A DNA stretch of 64,000 bases from Nodosilinea sp. PGN35. Lineage in GTDB: Bacteria; Cyanobacteriota; Cyanobacteriia; Phormidesmidales; Phormidesmidaceae. The position numbers and the translations under genes were made by a program. The stretch covers positions 240,475 to 304,474 of the forward strand of contig NZ_JAQKQJ010000021.1 in assembly GCF_029109325.1 (NCBI RefSeq), read 5' to 3'. The notes beneath the pieces were generated by a model that had not been told where the DNA came from, made no database searches, and worked only from the letters and a program-made list of their open reading frames with translations. Positions 49,444-58,714 of the stretch are shown here, piece by piece (the stretch's first letter is position 1; each line of letters opens with the position of its first letter).

Positions 49444-52400
49444 ATGCTTTCCACGAGCAACCTCTCTGCTGCTCAAGCGGAGACCTACTATACCCACGAG
49501 GACTATTACTCCTCAGAAAAAGCGGCTCACCCGACCAAGTGGGTGGGTAAGGGGGCTGCGACTTTAGGGTTGGCTGGCGTTGTCAATCAGCAGGAGTTCA
49601 GCCAGATGCTCGCAGGGCAGGCTCCCGATGGGCGATCGCTGACGGGAAAAGTGGTTGATCCAGAAAAGCGACGGGCCGCGACCGACTTTACCTTTAGTGC
49701 CCCGAAAAGCGTTAGCGTTGCGGCTTTGGTACAGCAAGACGCACGGGTGGTGGAGGCGCATCACCAGGCAGTGGCCCAAGCGCTGTCGGTACTGGAAGAG
49801 CGGTATGCCCAAACGCGAATCTCAACTGAGGCCGGGCGAACGAAAGTCACGACGGGGAATATTGCGGCGGCGGTGTTCACCCATTCCACCAGTCGGGAGG
49901 CGGAACCGCAGCTGCACAGCCATTGTGTGGTGATGAACGCAACGCAGTTGGACGATGGGCGGTGGTTTAGCTTGACCAATGAAGGGGCGATCGCCAACCA
50001 GAAGCTCCTGGGCCAGATTTACCAAAATGAGCTAGCGATAGCGCTGAAGCAGCAGGGCTACCAGATCGAACCCAAGACCCACGGACAATTTGAACTGGCG
50101 GGGTATTCCCCAGAACTGCTCAAGGCATTTTCGACCCGCAGACAGCAGATTTTGAAGCTGATCGAGGAATGGGAAGCGACGGGCTCGGAGAACAACCGGG
50201 CGATGCGGGAGACGGCGACGCTGGTATCGCGGAAGCGAAAGCCCAAGGAGGTGGACGAGGGGCTCTTGCAGCGAGGGTGGAATGCCCTGATTCAGTTGAA
50301 AGGATTGGAGCTACCAGACTTACCAGAGAGCGTCACCCAGACAGTTAGCGATCAGCCATCAGCCACCTTACTAATTGACGCCGCAGTCCAGCACTGTGGT
50401 GAGCGGGAATCAGTGTTTCGCAGGACGACGCTGGAGCGATTTGTGTTTGAACATGAGCTGGGGATGCAGGGGTTTGAGGCGATTGAGGGAGCGATCGCCC
50501 ACAGCCCGGAACTCATCCGAGTCGCCGATGGCAAATTCACGACCCAAACCGCACTCAATCTGGAACTCAACACGATCCGCTTAATGCAGCAGGGACGGGG
50601 GCAGGTGGGTGCGATCGTCCCCAGTAGTACCCAGTTGGGTAGTCTAATGAGCCGCTCTCTGAATCCAGAACAGCAAAATGCCGTGGAGATAGCAGCGACC
50701 ACGCCGGACACTGTGATGGCGTGGCAGGGGGTAGCTGGGGCAGGTAAGACCTATGCCTTAAGTGTGTTGAAGGACTTGGCTCAGGGGCAGGGCTACATGA
50801 TTCGAGGCTTAGCCCCTAGTGCTGAAGCCGCCCATGTCTTGGGAGAGTCTTTGGCGATTGAGACCACAACCGTAGCCGGACTCTTGGTGTCCCAGCTGTT
50901 GGATGAACCACCCCAACCCACGCTGTGGATCGTCGATGAGGCGGGGCTGCTAAGCATGAAGGATGCTCATGCCTTGTTGCGGCGGGCGGCACTGGAGCAA
51001 GCTAGGGTGTTGTTGATTGGCGATACCCGCCAGCTTTCGGCAGTAGAAGCAGGCAATCCCTTCAAGAGTTTGCAGGCGGGGGGGATGGCGACGGCGTATC
51101 TGGAGACCCATCGGCGGCAGGAGAACGGGGTACTGCGATCAGCGGTAGAGTTGGTAGCCCAGGGGCAGGTCAGTGAAGGCATTGAGCTATTGGCCCAGGC
51201 CGGGTGTGTGAAGGAAGGATCTCAAGCTCAAGATCGGATTCAGCAGGTTGCCGCTGATTATTTGGCGCTAGCGGCAGGGGAGCGGGAGAGCACGCTAGTG
51301 CTGGCGGGAACGAATATTGAGCGATTGGCTCTGACTCAGGCGATGCGAGCGGGGTTACAGAATGAAGGGGCTTTGGGCACAGATGGCTTTGAGTTGCAGA
51401 GCTTGCACCGCAAGGATTTGACCACAGCTCAGGCCAGTTATCTCAAGGCTTATGCGCCAGGGGATGTGCTGGTGCCGATTCAGGATTATCGGAAGCAGGG
51501 GTTGATCAGAGGCGAGCAGTACCGAGTGATTGCGGTGAATGTCGAGGCCCAGCAGGTGGTGCTGGAGACGCCGAGTGGATCAGTACTGTCGGTCGATCCG
51601 GCAGCGTGCCCTCGTAAGACGGTGTACACGACGCAATCGATTCCGGTGGCGGTGGGCGATCGCCTCAAATGGACACGCAACAACCCCAAAGCCGGAATTC
51701 GCAACGGACAGGGGTTCGTGGTGGAAGAGCTTGAGCCCGATGGGACAGCGATGATTCGAGATGGGACGGGAAAACCCTCCACCATCAACCTCAGCGGCAA
51801 TCAGTATGTGGACTACGCCTGGGTGAGCACGACCTACAGCAGCCAGGGCAAGACGGCAGAGCGGGTGCTGGCGCTGCTAGGCGAAATGACGAATCGAGAA
51901 GCCTTTTATGTGGCGATATCTAGAGCTAAGCGAGCGGTGACCTTGTACACCACCAGCCAGGCCGACTTGGTGCGACTGGCCCAGGTGTCGCGGGCCAAGG
52001 AGAACGTGAGTGACTACATGCCCTTAACTCAACAGGTGATGACCTATGGACAGCATGAACAACGACAACAGGAACGGCAATCAGAACTCATCCCTGGCTT
52101 TGACCCCAGAGCAGTGGGAGAGCGTATTGGAAACCGTGTTGCAGAGCAGCTTAGAGCCGCTACGGGCCGAGATTTGCGTCAACACGCAGCGGGTGCTGCA
52201 CCTCGAAGACCAAATTCAGACCTTGGGGGAAGATTTAGCGATGTGGCCGCAGCACTGGAACCAGAGCTTGGGGCTCTTGGTCGCGCAATTGCAGCGTATC
52301 GTCAGCGACGAGACCTCCTCCGATGCACAGGCGACCTTGCAGGAGCAGTTGCGGCTGTTAATTGCGGCCTTGAGCAGTTGGAACGGTCAGCTCAAGACCG

Positions 52401-52782
52401 AGTTGGTCTTGCAGCAGCAGTTGATCGCGTCGTTGGAGCGATGGGAAGAGCGGTTGGACGAGAGCCGCAAAAGCTAGATGCCCCGGAACCGCCAAAGGTA
52501 AATTCGAGGGAGCAGTTTTTAGCGAGGTGGGAGCGCTACTCAGCGGGGTTACCATCAGCAAGTCTGGAGCTGCGGGTAGCCCAGCGGGCACTGCGGGATG
52601 GGTATTCGCCTAAGGAGGTAACGCTGATGCTGGTGGCGGGGAGTGAGACGGTGAGGTTGATCCATGACAAACAGGGGAAGAAGGAGGCTATGAACTATGC
52701 GGCCCATGTAGTTCGGATGGCTGGGCAGCAGCAGATGCCGTCTTCTAAACGGAAAGGCTGGGCTATGGAAATAGGAGATTAG
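49444..52782 (+). CDS. MobF relaxase-helicase (TraI/TrwC-like)
   Basis: A 1112-residue conjugative relaxase. Tyrosine pairs near the N-terminus (ETYYTHEDYY, residues 15-22) are the candidate nucleophiles; HUH histidines are His147, His158 and His160 in THSTSREAEPQLHSH. The helicase half has Walker A GVAGAGKTY (about 430), LWIVDEAGLLS (Walker B) and VLLIGDTRQLSAVE, then the superfamily I motifs VSTTYSSQGKTAERVLAL and YVAISRAKR. The section about 868-1010 is Ala/Arg/Gly-rich and low in complexity, exactly where another frame encodes a 143-residue protein. It nicks oriT and unwinds DNA for transfer. Confidence 0.93.
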   Translation: MLSTSNLSAAQAETYYTHEDYYSSEKAAHPTKWVGKGAATLGLAGVVNQQEFSQMLAGQAPDGRSLTGKVVDPEKRRAATDFTFSAPKSVSVAALVQQDARVVEAHHQAVAQALSVLEERYAQTRISTEAGRTKVTTGNIAAAVFTHSTSREAEPQLHSHCVVMNATQLDDGRWFSLTNEGAIANQKLLGQIYQNELAIALKQQGYQIEPKTHGQFELAGYSPELLKAFSTRRQQILKLIEEWEATGSENNRAMRETATLVSRKRKPKEVDEGLLQRGWNALIQLKGLELPDLPESVTQTVSDQPSATLLIDAAVQHCGERESVFRRTTLERFVFEHELGMQGFEAIEGAIAHSPELIRVADGKFTTQTALNLELNTIRLMQQGRGQVGAIVPSSTQLGSLMSRSLNPEQQNAVEIAATTPDTVMAWQGVAGAGKTYALSVLKDLAQGQGYMIRGLAPSAEAAHVLGESLAIETTTVAGLLVSQLLDEPPQPTLWIVDEAGLLSMKDAHALLRRAALEQARVLLIGDTRQLSAVEAGNPFKSLQAGGMATAYLETHRRQENGVLRSAVELVAQGQVSEGIELLAQAGCVKEGSQAQDRIQQVAADYLALAAGERESTLVLAGTNIERLALTQAMRAGLQNEGALGTDGFELQSLHRKDLTTAQASYLKAYAPGDVLVPIQDYRKQGLIRGEQYRVIAVNVEAQQVVLETPSGSVLSVDPAACPRKTVYTTQSIPVAVGDRLKWTRNNPKAGIRNGQGFVVEELEPDGTAMIRDGTGKPSTINLSGNQYVDYAWVSTTYSSQGKTAERVLALLGEMTNREAFYVAISRAKRAVTLYTTSQADLVRLAQVSRAKENVSDYMPLTQQVMTYGQHEQRQQERQSELIPGFDPRAVGERIGNRVAEQLRAATGRDLRQHAAGAAPRRPNSDLGGRFSDVAAALEPELGALGRAIAAYRQRRDLLRCTGDLAGAVAAVNCGLEQLERSAQDRVGLAAAVDRVVGAMGRAVGREPQKLDAPEPPKVNSREQFLARWERYSAGLPSASLELRVAQRALRDGYSPKEVTLMLVAGSETVRLIHDKQGKKEAMNYAAHVVRMAGQQQMPSSKRKGWAMEIGD
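52046..52477 (+). CDS. Overlapping nested gene inside the relaxase gene
   Basis: A 143-codon frame, wholly inside the relaxase gene in the +2 frame relative to it, starting ATG 52046 (or 52055) with AGGTG 9 nt upstream. The product is a balanced helical protein: an Asn-rich lead (MNNDNRNGNQNSS), TPEQWESVLETVLQSSLEPLR, a heptad-type helix around RVLHLEDQIQTLGEDLAMW, and LLVAQLQRIV, ending ERLDESRKS. The relaxase frame over the same bases is low-complexity. Coiled-coil accessory or DNA-transfer protein is a possible role; no family is recognised. Confidence 0.5.
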   Translation: MDSMNNDNRNGNQNSSLALTPEQWESVLETVLQSSLEPLRAEICVNTQRVLHLEDQIQTLGEDLAMWPQHWNQSLGLLVAQLQRIVSDETSSDAQATLQEQLRLLIAALSSWNGQLKTELVLQQQLIASLERWEERLDESRKS

Positions 52783-52944
52783 CAGGATCGTGGCTATTAG
52801 GCCACTGCGAGAAACCTAAAGAAAACCCGGAATTCTAAGGAGTAGCCCCACAAGGCAAGCAAGCTCTGAAGAGTATTACGCTGCTTGGGTTATGTATAGC
52901 AGCCGAGGGTTTCAGTCCATTCAAGAACAACTGACGGGATTGCC

Positions 52945-54978
52945 GTGACGCCTGTTTCTTTAGTGATCACCAGCTATGACCGCGATCGCTACCTAGCTGC
53001 TGCGATCCAGAGCGTTTTGGCTCAAACGCACTCAAACTTTGAGCTTTTAATCTGGGATGACGGCTCAACGGATGGCTCTGTAGCGGTAGCTCAGGCCTAC
53101 GCCCAACAAGATTCTCGAATTCGAGTGATCGCGGCACCGCATCAGGGGCTTTCGATGTCGCTCAGTCAGGCGATCGCCTCAACGACCCATCATCCCTACC
53201 TGGGCTGGGTGGATAGCGACGACCAGCTAGCTCCCACTGCCCTGGCCGAAACCGTTGCCATTTTGGATGCGCAGCCCCAGACGGGCATGGTCTACACCGA
53301 CTACCGCATCATTGATGCTGAGGGAGAGTTGCGGGGCAAAGGACGCCATTGCCAGATCCCGTATTCGCCGCAGCGGCTGCTGGTAGAGTTCATGACCTTC
53401 CACTTTCGCCTGCTGCGGCGATCGCGCTACGAGCAGGTCGGTGGCATTGATCCCACCTTTGAACGGGCCGAAGATTACGATCTGTGCCTGCGGCTTTCTG
53501 AGGTGACAGACATTGTTCACCTGCCGCGTCCCCTGTACTTTTATCGCCAGCACGAGGGCAACGTTACCCATGACGACCTGGAGATGCTGCGTTGGACCCA
53601 TCGCGCTAGCACCCAAGCTCTTCATCGACGGGGTCTGGCGGATCGCTACGAGATTCGGGTGCGCAGCGAATTGATGCTGCAACTCAAGCCTGAGGCGTTG
53701 CCACTGGTGTCGATTATCATCCCCTGCTACAACGCCGAAACGACAATCGAGACCTGCTTAAAAAGCTGCTTTGAGCAGAGCTATCCCCGCCTCGAAATTG
53801 TGGTGGTCAATAACAACTCAACTGATGGCACCGCAGCTCAGCTAGCCCAGCAGCAAGCCGTAGCTCCCTATCCACTGCGCATAATTGATTGCTCCACCCA
53901 AGGAGCCAATCCTGCTCGCATTGAGGGTTTACGACAAGCCCAAGGCGACTATATTCAATGGCTGGATGCCGATGACCAGCTCGCGCCAGATAAGATTCAG
54001 CGACAGGTGATGGCGTTAGAGCGAGAGTCCCGCTATGACCTGGCCTATGGCGATTGGCAGTGGTGTGTGTATGCTCAGCAGCGCTTGGTTTACCGGCAGA
54101 TGTTCGTTGGTGAGCCCTACACCGATTGGCTCTTGCAATGCCTGATGGATAACTGGCAGCCGCCCCATACCTATCTTTGGCGGCGGCAGGCGGCAGACAG
54201 ATTGCAAACGCTCTCGGCTTGGCATCCGCAAACGCCAGTGGCGATGGACAGAGAATACGCTACGCGGGCGGCTTTGGCTGGGATGCAGCCGCTGTATGTG
54301 CCGGAGTCGCTGGTAGCTTATAACACGGGGCTGTCTCCCAGCCAGATTACGCGATCGACGCCCTATGCGGTGCGGGTGCAAAGCTTGCGTAAGATGTTCG
54401 AGCGCTTTCGGCAGCAGGCGGCACAGCATGACGAGTTGGAACTGGCTCATCGGTTTTTGCTGAACCAGAGCTGGGATCTGTGGCAGCCCAACTTTGAGCT
54501 GATTGGGCAGGCGGAGCAGGTGTGCTGGCTACGGCATCACGAGACTGAGGCCACGATGATGCTGCGGGATGCGGCGGCGCGGATTGTGCAAACCTGGTTG
54601 ACCTTACCAGGTGCTTACACTCTGGAAGATCAGGCGAGGCGGATCGTGCTGCAATTGTGGCAAGACACCGTGGTGAGTATTCAACAGACGAGCGGCCTCA
54701 AGGCAGCGTTAGATGCCAAGGGGGTTGCCCATGCTTTAGCGCAGGTCGTGGGGCTTGTCGCTGGGGTAAGTGAGCATCCTCCGGTCGCCAAAACCGATCT
54801 GCACCTGGAGCCGGAGCTAGTGGCACTGATGCAGGGTTGCCCGCTCTACACACCGCTGTTTGGCGAGCACCGCTTGAAGGTACACACCGTCCTGGATTCG
54901 CTGCGGCAACAGGGTTGGTTAAAGCGGCCACAAGACGCTGAGGCATTGCGGTCATCCGCTGCTCAATCGGTTGAGTAA
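52945..54978 (+). CDS. Two-domain family 2 glycosyltransferase
   Basis: A 677-residue protein from GTG 52945. Two GT-A domains in tandem: first (about 3-240) with VSLVITSYDRDRYLAAAIQS, IWDDGSTDGS, WVDSDDQLAPTALAE and the ED motif ERAEDYDLCLRL; second (about 250-500) with VSIIIPCYNAETTIETCL, VNNNSTDGT, WLDADDQLAPDKI. Both DxD-type sites are complete. Such dual enzymes build polysaccharides or glycosylated surface structures. The last 150 residues are helical and unassigned. It ends close to the convergent lipoprotein gene. Confidence 0.85.
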   Translation: MTPVSLVITSYDRDRYLAAAIQSVLAQTHSNFELLIWDDGSTDGSVAVAQAYAQQDSRIRVIAAPHQGLSMSLSQAIASTTHHPYLGWVDSDDQLAPTALAETVAILDAQPQTGMVYTDYRIIDAEGELRGKGRHCQIPYSPQRLLVEFMTFHFRLLRRSRYEQVGGIDPTFERAEDYDLCLRLSEVTDIVHLPRPLYFYRQHEGNVTHDDLEMLRWTHRASTQALHRRGLADRYEIRVRSELMLQLKPEALPLVSIIIPCYNAETTIETCLKSCFEQSYPRLEIVVVNNNSTDGTAAQLAQQQAVAPYPLRIIDCSTQGANPARIEGLRQAQGDYIQWLDADDQLAPDKIQRQVMALERESRYDLAYGDWQWCVYAQQRLVYRQMFVGEPYTDWLLQCLMDNWQPPHTYLWRRQAADRLQTLSAWHPQTPVAMDREYATRAALAGMQPLYVPESLVAYNTGLSPSQITRSTPYAVRVQSLRKMFERFRQQAAQHDELELAHRFLLNQSWDLWQPNFELIGQAEQVCWLRHHETEATMMLRDAAARIVQTWLTLPGAYTLEDQARRIVLQLWQDTVVSIQQTSGLKAALDAKGVAHALAQVVGLVAGVSEHPPVAKTDLHLEPELVALMQGCPLYTPLFGEHRLKVHTVLDSLRQQGWLKRPQDAEALRSSAAQSVE

Positions 54979-55011
54979 TTCTGATACCGTCCTGGGGCAG
55001 TGCCGCCAGCC

Positions 55012-56373
55012 TTACTTTCCAGACAGGTGCGCCTCTGCTTGGCGAATCAGGTCTTCGGCATATTGCTGTTCTGCGGGCGTGGGATGGTTGGCTAGGGCTT
55101 GCTCAGCATACTCAATTACTCCTGGCATATTGCCGTGGTAGGCGGCTTGCACGGCACCCAAGATCAGATAGGAGGGCGTATTGGGCTGCAAGTCAATGGA
55201 CTGCAAGGCCAAGGTTTCGGCCTGCCGATAGCGCTGTTGATCGTAAGCCGCTGCCGCCAGTTCATATAAGGCCGCTGCCCGTCCGGTGTGGTAGTGCTCC
55301 AGCGATCGCCACGGGGTACCACGGGTCCAGCGATCACCGATGATTTCAAACTGCTCGGCGGCTACCGGCCACTGCTGCGCCATAGCGGCGTCATAGGCGT
55401 AGTAGTAGCGCATGCGTTGGTTGTCGGGGTAGGCGGCAAAGATGCGGGCATAGGTCGCTTCGACCTGGGGCCACACATCCGGCTGCTGCAAATAACCGGG
55501 GATATCGCCATCAATTTCGCGATGAATGTAGAGGGCAATGGTCCCCAACATCGGCTTGTTGGCTGATTTGGAGCGACGATCAACCTCATCAGCAAAGGCC
55601 CGCAGACGAGCCTCGCTGCCTTGCCACTGGGGCAAGAGACTCATGGCTTTCATACCCCAGAGTTCGATGTGGGCTGGGTTCGCTGCCAGACCGCGATTGT
55701 AATAGTCTTGCCAGATCGATTCGGGCTGTCCCAGTCCCCGCGCGACCAGCAGCAGTGCAGCCCACACGTTGGGGTCTTGAGGATTCAGCTGTGCAGCGGT
55801 CTCTAGCTCTACCTGGGCTTGTTGGATGAGTTCACGAAAGGGTGCCCAGGCTTCTGGCGGAACTCTGCTGGCGACGCTTTCGCCCCGATGCTCCCAAGCT
55901 TGATGGATCAGCAGCTGACCGCGAATCAGGTGGGGAATATGGGAGCTAGGATAGGCGGTGCTCCACTGATCCAGCACTTGCATACTGTGGTCAAACTGCT
56001 CCTGGTCGGCGGCGGTCAGAGTTTTATCGTCGTGGGCAGGTGGTTCGCCCAGGTCGCGGTAAAGGCGGCTGAGGTAGGCCGAGGCGAGTTCGTCAGTGCG
56101 TTCGCGCTGTAGGCTTTGATTGATGAAGGTCTCGAGTTTGGCGAAGTCGCGATCGCCATACAGTAGGGTATTCCAGCTTTCGGTGTCTTCTACAATGCTG
56201 TAGCGGGCTAGTAATGCTGGCGCGGTCGAGGACTCAACGGCTACGTGCTGTGCTACGGTCGCTTGGGCTGGGTTGAAGACTCCTATTTGGGCCAGTTTGG
56301 TTAAACTACAGCCGGGGAGAAGAAGCAGGGTGCCCAAAAGGAAGACGGGCGCTAGAGACCGTTGCTGCGGCAT
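55012..56373 (-). CDS. Lipoprotein with TPR-like repeats
   Basis: A 453-residue lipoprotein: FLLGTLLLLPGCSLTKLAQ has a lipobox (LPGC, Cys about 22). The body is helical TPR-like repeats, e.g. YAYDAAMAQQWPVAAEQFEIIGDRW, GRAAALYELAAAAYDQQRYRQAETLALQSIDLQPNTPSYLILG and MPGVIEYAEQALANHPTPAEQQYAEDLI. It is expected in the outer or plasma membrane facing the periplasm, as an assembly scaffold. It is convergent to the glycosyltransferase. No more specific role is evident. Confidence 0.78.
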   Translation of the reverse strand: MPQQRSLAPVFLLGTLLLLPGCSLTKLAQIGVFNPAQATVAQHVAVESSTAPALLARYSIVEDTESWNTLLYGDRDFAKLETFINQSLQRERTDELASAYLSRLYRDLGEPPAHDDKTLTAADQEQFDHSMQVLDQWSTAYPSSHIPHLIRGQLLIHQAWEHRGESVASRVPPEAWAPFRELIQQAQVELETAAQLNPQDPNVWAALLLVARGLGQPESIWQDYYNRGLAANPAHIELWGMKAMSLLPQWQGSEARLRAFADEVDRRSKSANKPMLGTIALYIHREIDGDIPGYLQQPDVWPQVEATYARIFAAYPDNQRMRYYYAYDAAMAQQWPVAAEQFEIIGDRWTRGTPWRSLEHYHTGRAAALYELAAAAYDQQRYRQAETLALQSIDLQPNTPSYLILGAVQAAYHGNMPGVIEYAEQALANHPTPAEQQYAEDLIRQAEAHLSGK

Positions 56374-56402
56374 GGATTGGTGGTAGAGATGGCTGCACTA
56401 GC

Positions 56403-56894
56403 TTAGCCACGCCTACAGGCTGAAACCTTGAGTGATGTTACCGGAGTTGTGGCAGATCCACGGCTACTTAATTCATCCACCATAGCGACCAGTCGGCCAC
56501 GGGCATCGTAGATCGACTGGGTAGCCTGCCCATTGGCGTCGCGGCGGCTCACCGGGTTGTTATCAAAATCATAGCGGGTGAGCTGTTCAGTGCCATCGGG
56601 GAGGATGGTTTTGACCAGGCGGTTGCGGCTGTCGTAGAGATAGCGGGTTTGGCGACCGATGGGGTCAGTGGTAGCAACTAAGTTGCCTGCTTTGTCGTAG
56701 GTCTGGGTTGAAATCGGCGAGGTGAGTAGCCCTGCGCCATCGGGGTCGGCCTCTGTGGTTTGAACGGCCCGGTTCATGGAGTCATAGATAAAGAAGGCAA
56801 AGGATTCAGTTGCTACTTCCAAGATACTCTTGTCAATGATGACGGTTTGTCTCGATATGACTTGAGCATTTAAACAAATGAACTTTGCAGACAA
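56403..56894 (-). CDS. Orphan YD-repeat (Rhs) fragment
   Basis: A 163-residue frame with four YD-type repeats: TYDKAGNLVATTDPIGRQTRYLYDSRNRL, RYDFDNNPVSRRDANGQATQSIYDARGRLV. ADPDGAGLLTSPISTQTYD is nearly a copy of part of the big Rhs protein (PDPDGAGLLTAPVTSFTYD). It has no N-terminal signal, no core closure and no toxin tip. It looks like a leftover of a displaced rhs copy, cut short by recombination; an IS element now sits 85 nt upstream. Confidence 0.65.
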   Translation of the reverse strand: MSAKFICLNAQVISRQTVIIDKSILEVATESFAFFIYDSMNRAVQTTEADPDGAGLLTSPISTQTYDKAGNLVATTDPIGRQTRYLYDSRNRLVKTILPDGTEQLTRYDFDNNPVSRRDANGQATQSIYDARGRLVAMVDELSSRGSATTPVTSLKVSACRRG

Positions 56895-56979
56895 CTAAAA
56901 ACCAGACCAACTATTCCAGACGAGATGCCTGGCAATGCAACTAGTTTGGTAGTGAAATAATTTCAGGTGACGTATTTTA

Positions 56980-57943
56980 ACCTCAGTTCGGGATAAGGAA
57001 AGGAGGGGCTCTGTAAGCTGAAATCACCTAAACGATTCAGCAGGCCCCCCTATGGACAGTCTAGAAGAGCTGTTTTGCCATATCGATGATTTCTGCTGTC
57101 AGTTCGAGCCGAAATGGCACTCCTTGCTGCTGGGTGAAGGCGTTCAGCACCGTCAGCGCCAGCGATCACTAAGCTTGAGCGAGATCATGACAATCTTGGT
57201 GAGCTTCCATCAGCAGCACTATCGAAACTTCAAAGCGTTCTACTGCAAGCATGTCTGTGTGCACTGGCGAGAGGCCTTTCCTAGCCTGGTCAGCTACAAC
57301 CGCTTTGTGGAATGGATGCCGTCGGCTCTGCTGCCCTTGTGCGTGTACCTGAAGCACTGTTTTGGTGCTTGTAGCGGCATCAGCTTCATCGATAGCAGTA
57401 GTCTCAAGGTGTGCCATAACCGTCGGATTCGACGCCACAAGGTGTTTCGTGGCTTGGCGGCCCAGGGCAAAACCTCAGTTGACTGGTTCTTTGGCTTCAA
57501 GCTCCACCTAGTGGTCAATGACCAAGGGGAGTTGCTCAACATCCAAATCACGCCGGGCAATACCGACGACCGCAAGCCTGTCGAAGACTTGCTTCAAGGC
57601 CTCTATGGCAAGGTCTTTGCTGACCGGGGCTATGTCTCCAAAGCACTCGCACAACGGCTCTTGGAGACCTGTGGCATCGAGTTCTTTGCCAAACCCAGAC
57701 GCAACATGAAAAACCACTTGATGCGGCTCACCGACAAATTACTGGCTCGCAAGCGAGCCATCGTCGAAACCGTCATTGACCAGCTCAAGAACATCTCCCA
57801 GATTGAGCATTCTAGGCATCGCAGCCCCACCAACTTCATGGTCAACGTCATCTGTGGCTTGATTGCCTACTGCCATCAGCCCAAGAAGCCCTCGCTCAAT
57901 CTTGACTTCGCTCTTCCACCAGCGGCTTAACCCGAACTCAGGT
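56980..57943 (+). mobile_element. IS982-family insertion sequence, complete
   Basis: Inverted ends ACCTCAGTTCGGGATAAG (56980-56997) and CTTAACCCGAACTCAGGT (57926-57943) match at 16 of 18 positions. The 7-bp direct repeat TATTTTA flanks them at 56973-56979 and 57944-57950. The 964-bp element carries one intact transposase, so the insertion appears recent. Confidence 0.9.
57052..57930 (+). CDS. IS982-family transposase
   Basis: A 292-residue DDE transposase. Asp in SFIDSSSLKVCHN (about 120), Asp in FADRGYVSKAL (about 190) and Glu in RAIVETVIDQLKN (about 237) make the triad of the IS4/IS982-type Tnp fold. The intermediate GFKLHLVVNDQGELLNIQITPGN is the classical DDE_Tnp_1 segment. No frameshift or stop is present, and it fills the space between the element ends. 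It has no relation to the adjoining Rhs genes other than insertion beside them. Confidence 0.95.
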   Translation: MDSLEELFCHIDDFCCQFEPKWHSLLLGEGVQHRQRQRSLSLSEIMTILVSFHQQHYRNFKAFYCKHVCVHWREAFPSLVSYNRFVEWMPSALLPLCVYLKHCFGACSGISFIDSSSLKVCHNRRIRRHKVFRGLAAQGKTSVDWFFGFKLHLVVNDQGELLNIQITPGNTDDRKPVEDLLQGLYGKVFADRGYVSKALAQRLLETCGIEFFAKPRRNMKNHLMRLTDKLLARKRAIVETVIDQLKNISQIEHSRHRSPTNFMVNVICGLIAYCHQPKKPSLNLDFALPPAA

Positions 57944-57980
57944 TATTTTAATTATGCAAGCATTAGACGAGAAAATTATT

Positions 57981-58706
57981 TTATTTGAATTTTGAGATTT
58001 CTGCTATGTATGTCATAACATCATCAATCTGACTTGTTTCCAACAAAGCTTGCTCTTTCGAGAAGATTCCTTCAAATGAACTACAAGTCAAATCCAGGGC
58101 TTCAGAATAATCCCTCCAGTCTTGAGGATCTTCAAAAAAAGTCAACACAAATGCTTTCTTTGTCAATGGATAAATATGCTTTGCAGATTCTTTTATTTTT
58201 TCGATATCCAAATTATTTTGAACGATAATTTGGCTCGATAAAATGGTCTTCCAGTAAAGGCCAGGCACTTTTCTAAAAGGATTTCGACCAACCCATGACT
58301 CAATTATATTCTTACCCATCACTCTATTCACTTTGTTCCTATGAATTCTCTCTTCTTCCTCGCAAATACATCCAAAATAAATGCTTACTTCGGATATTCT
58401 TTCTATCAAAGCATCTATTGTAGAATTGAATGGAAAAGTAAAATTATCAACATAGAGGACAGCATAGTCTTCTCTAAGTAGAATATGGTATCGGCAAATA
58501 TTTGATGATAGAAAGTATTTCTGAGGTGGTTGGCTTAGTATAAGTTCAACACTTTCTTCATCAAAAGCAATTATTTCTTTTGATTCAGGCTCTTCTTCCT
58601 CACTGTAAAAAACAGGCTTGAAGGGAGCAGGCAATGCGCAGACAAAATTAATAATCTCCTCAACCTGACCTTTCGTAAAATAAAATAAAGCAATTAGCAT
58701 AAACAC
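57981..58706 (-). CDS. Probable immunity protein for the Rhs toxin
   Basis: A 241-residue soluble protein of markedly lower GC than its surroundings, rich in Lys, Glu, Ile and Phe. It starts 8 nt after the Rhs gene stop, directly downstream, which is the invariable place of an immunity gene. No catalytic motif is seen; SEEEEPESKEIIAFDEESVE and CICEEEERIHRNKVNRV are acidic stretches that could contact a basic nuclease tip. Its name as immunity protein is inference from position, size and base composition. The IS982 element lies just downstream. Confidence 0.65.
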   Translation of the reverse strand: MFMLIALFYFTKGQVEEIINFVCALPAPFKPVFYSEEEEPESKEIIAFDEESVELILSQPPQKYFLSSNICRYHILLREDYAVLYVDNFTFPFNSTIDALIERISEVSIYFGCICEEEERIHRNKVNRVMGKNIIESWVGRNPFRKVPGLYWKTILSSQIIVQNNLDIEKIKESAKHIYPLTKKAFVLTFFEDPQDWRDYSEALDLTCSSFEGIFSKEQALLETSQIDDVMTYIAEISKFK

Positions 58707-58714
58707 CTCCTTAA

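Noticed and set aside
19721..53000. Direct duplicate of the tRNA-Val 3' end as attR
   Set aside because: GTTCGAAACC occurs as GTTCGAAACCAC near 43428, but it lies within a gene and the match does not extend to the acceptor stem.
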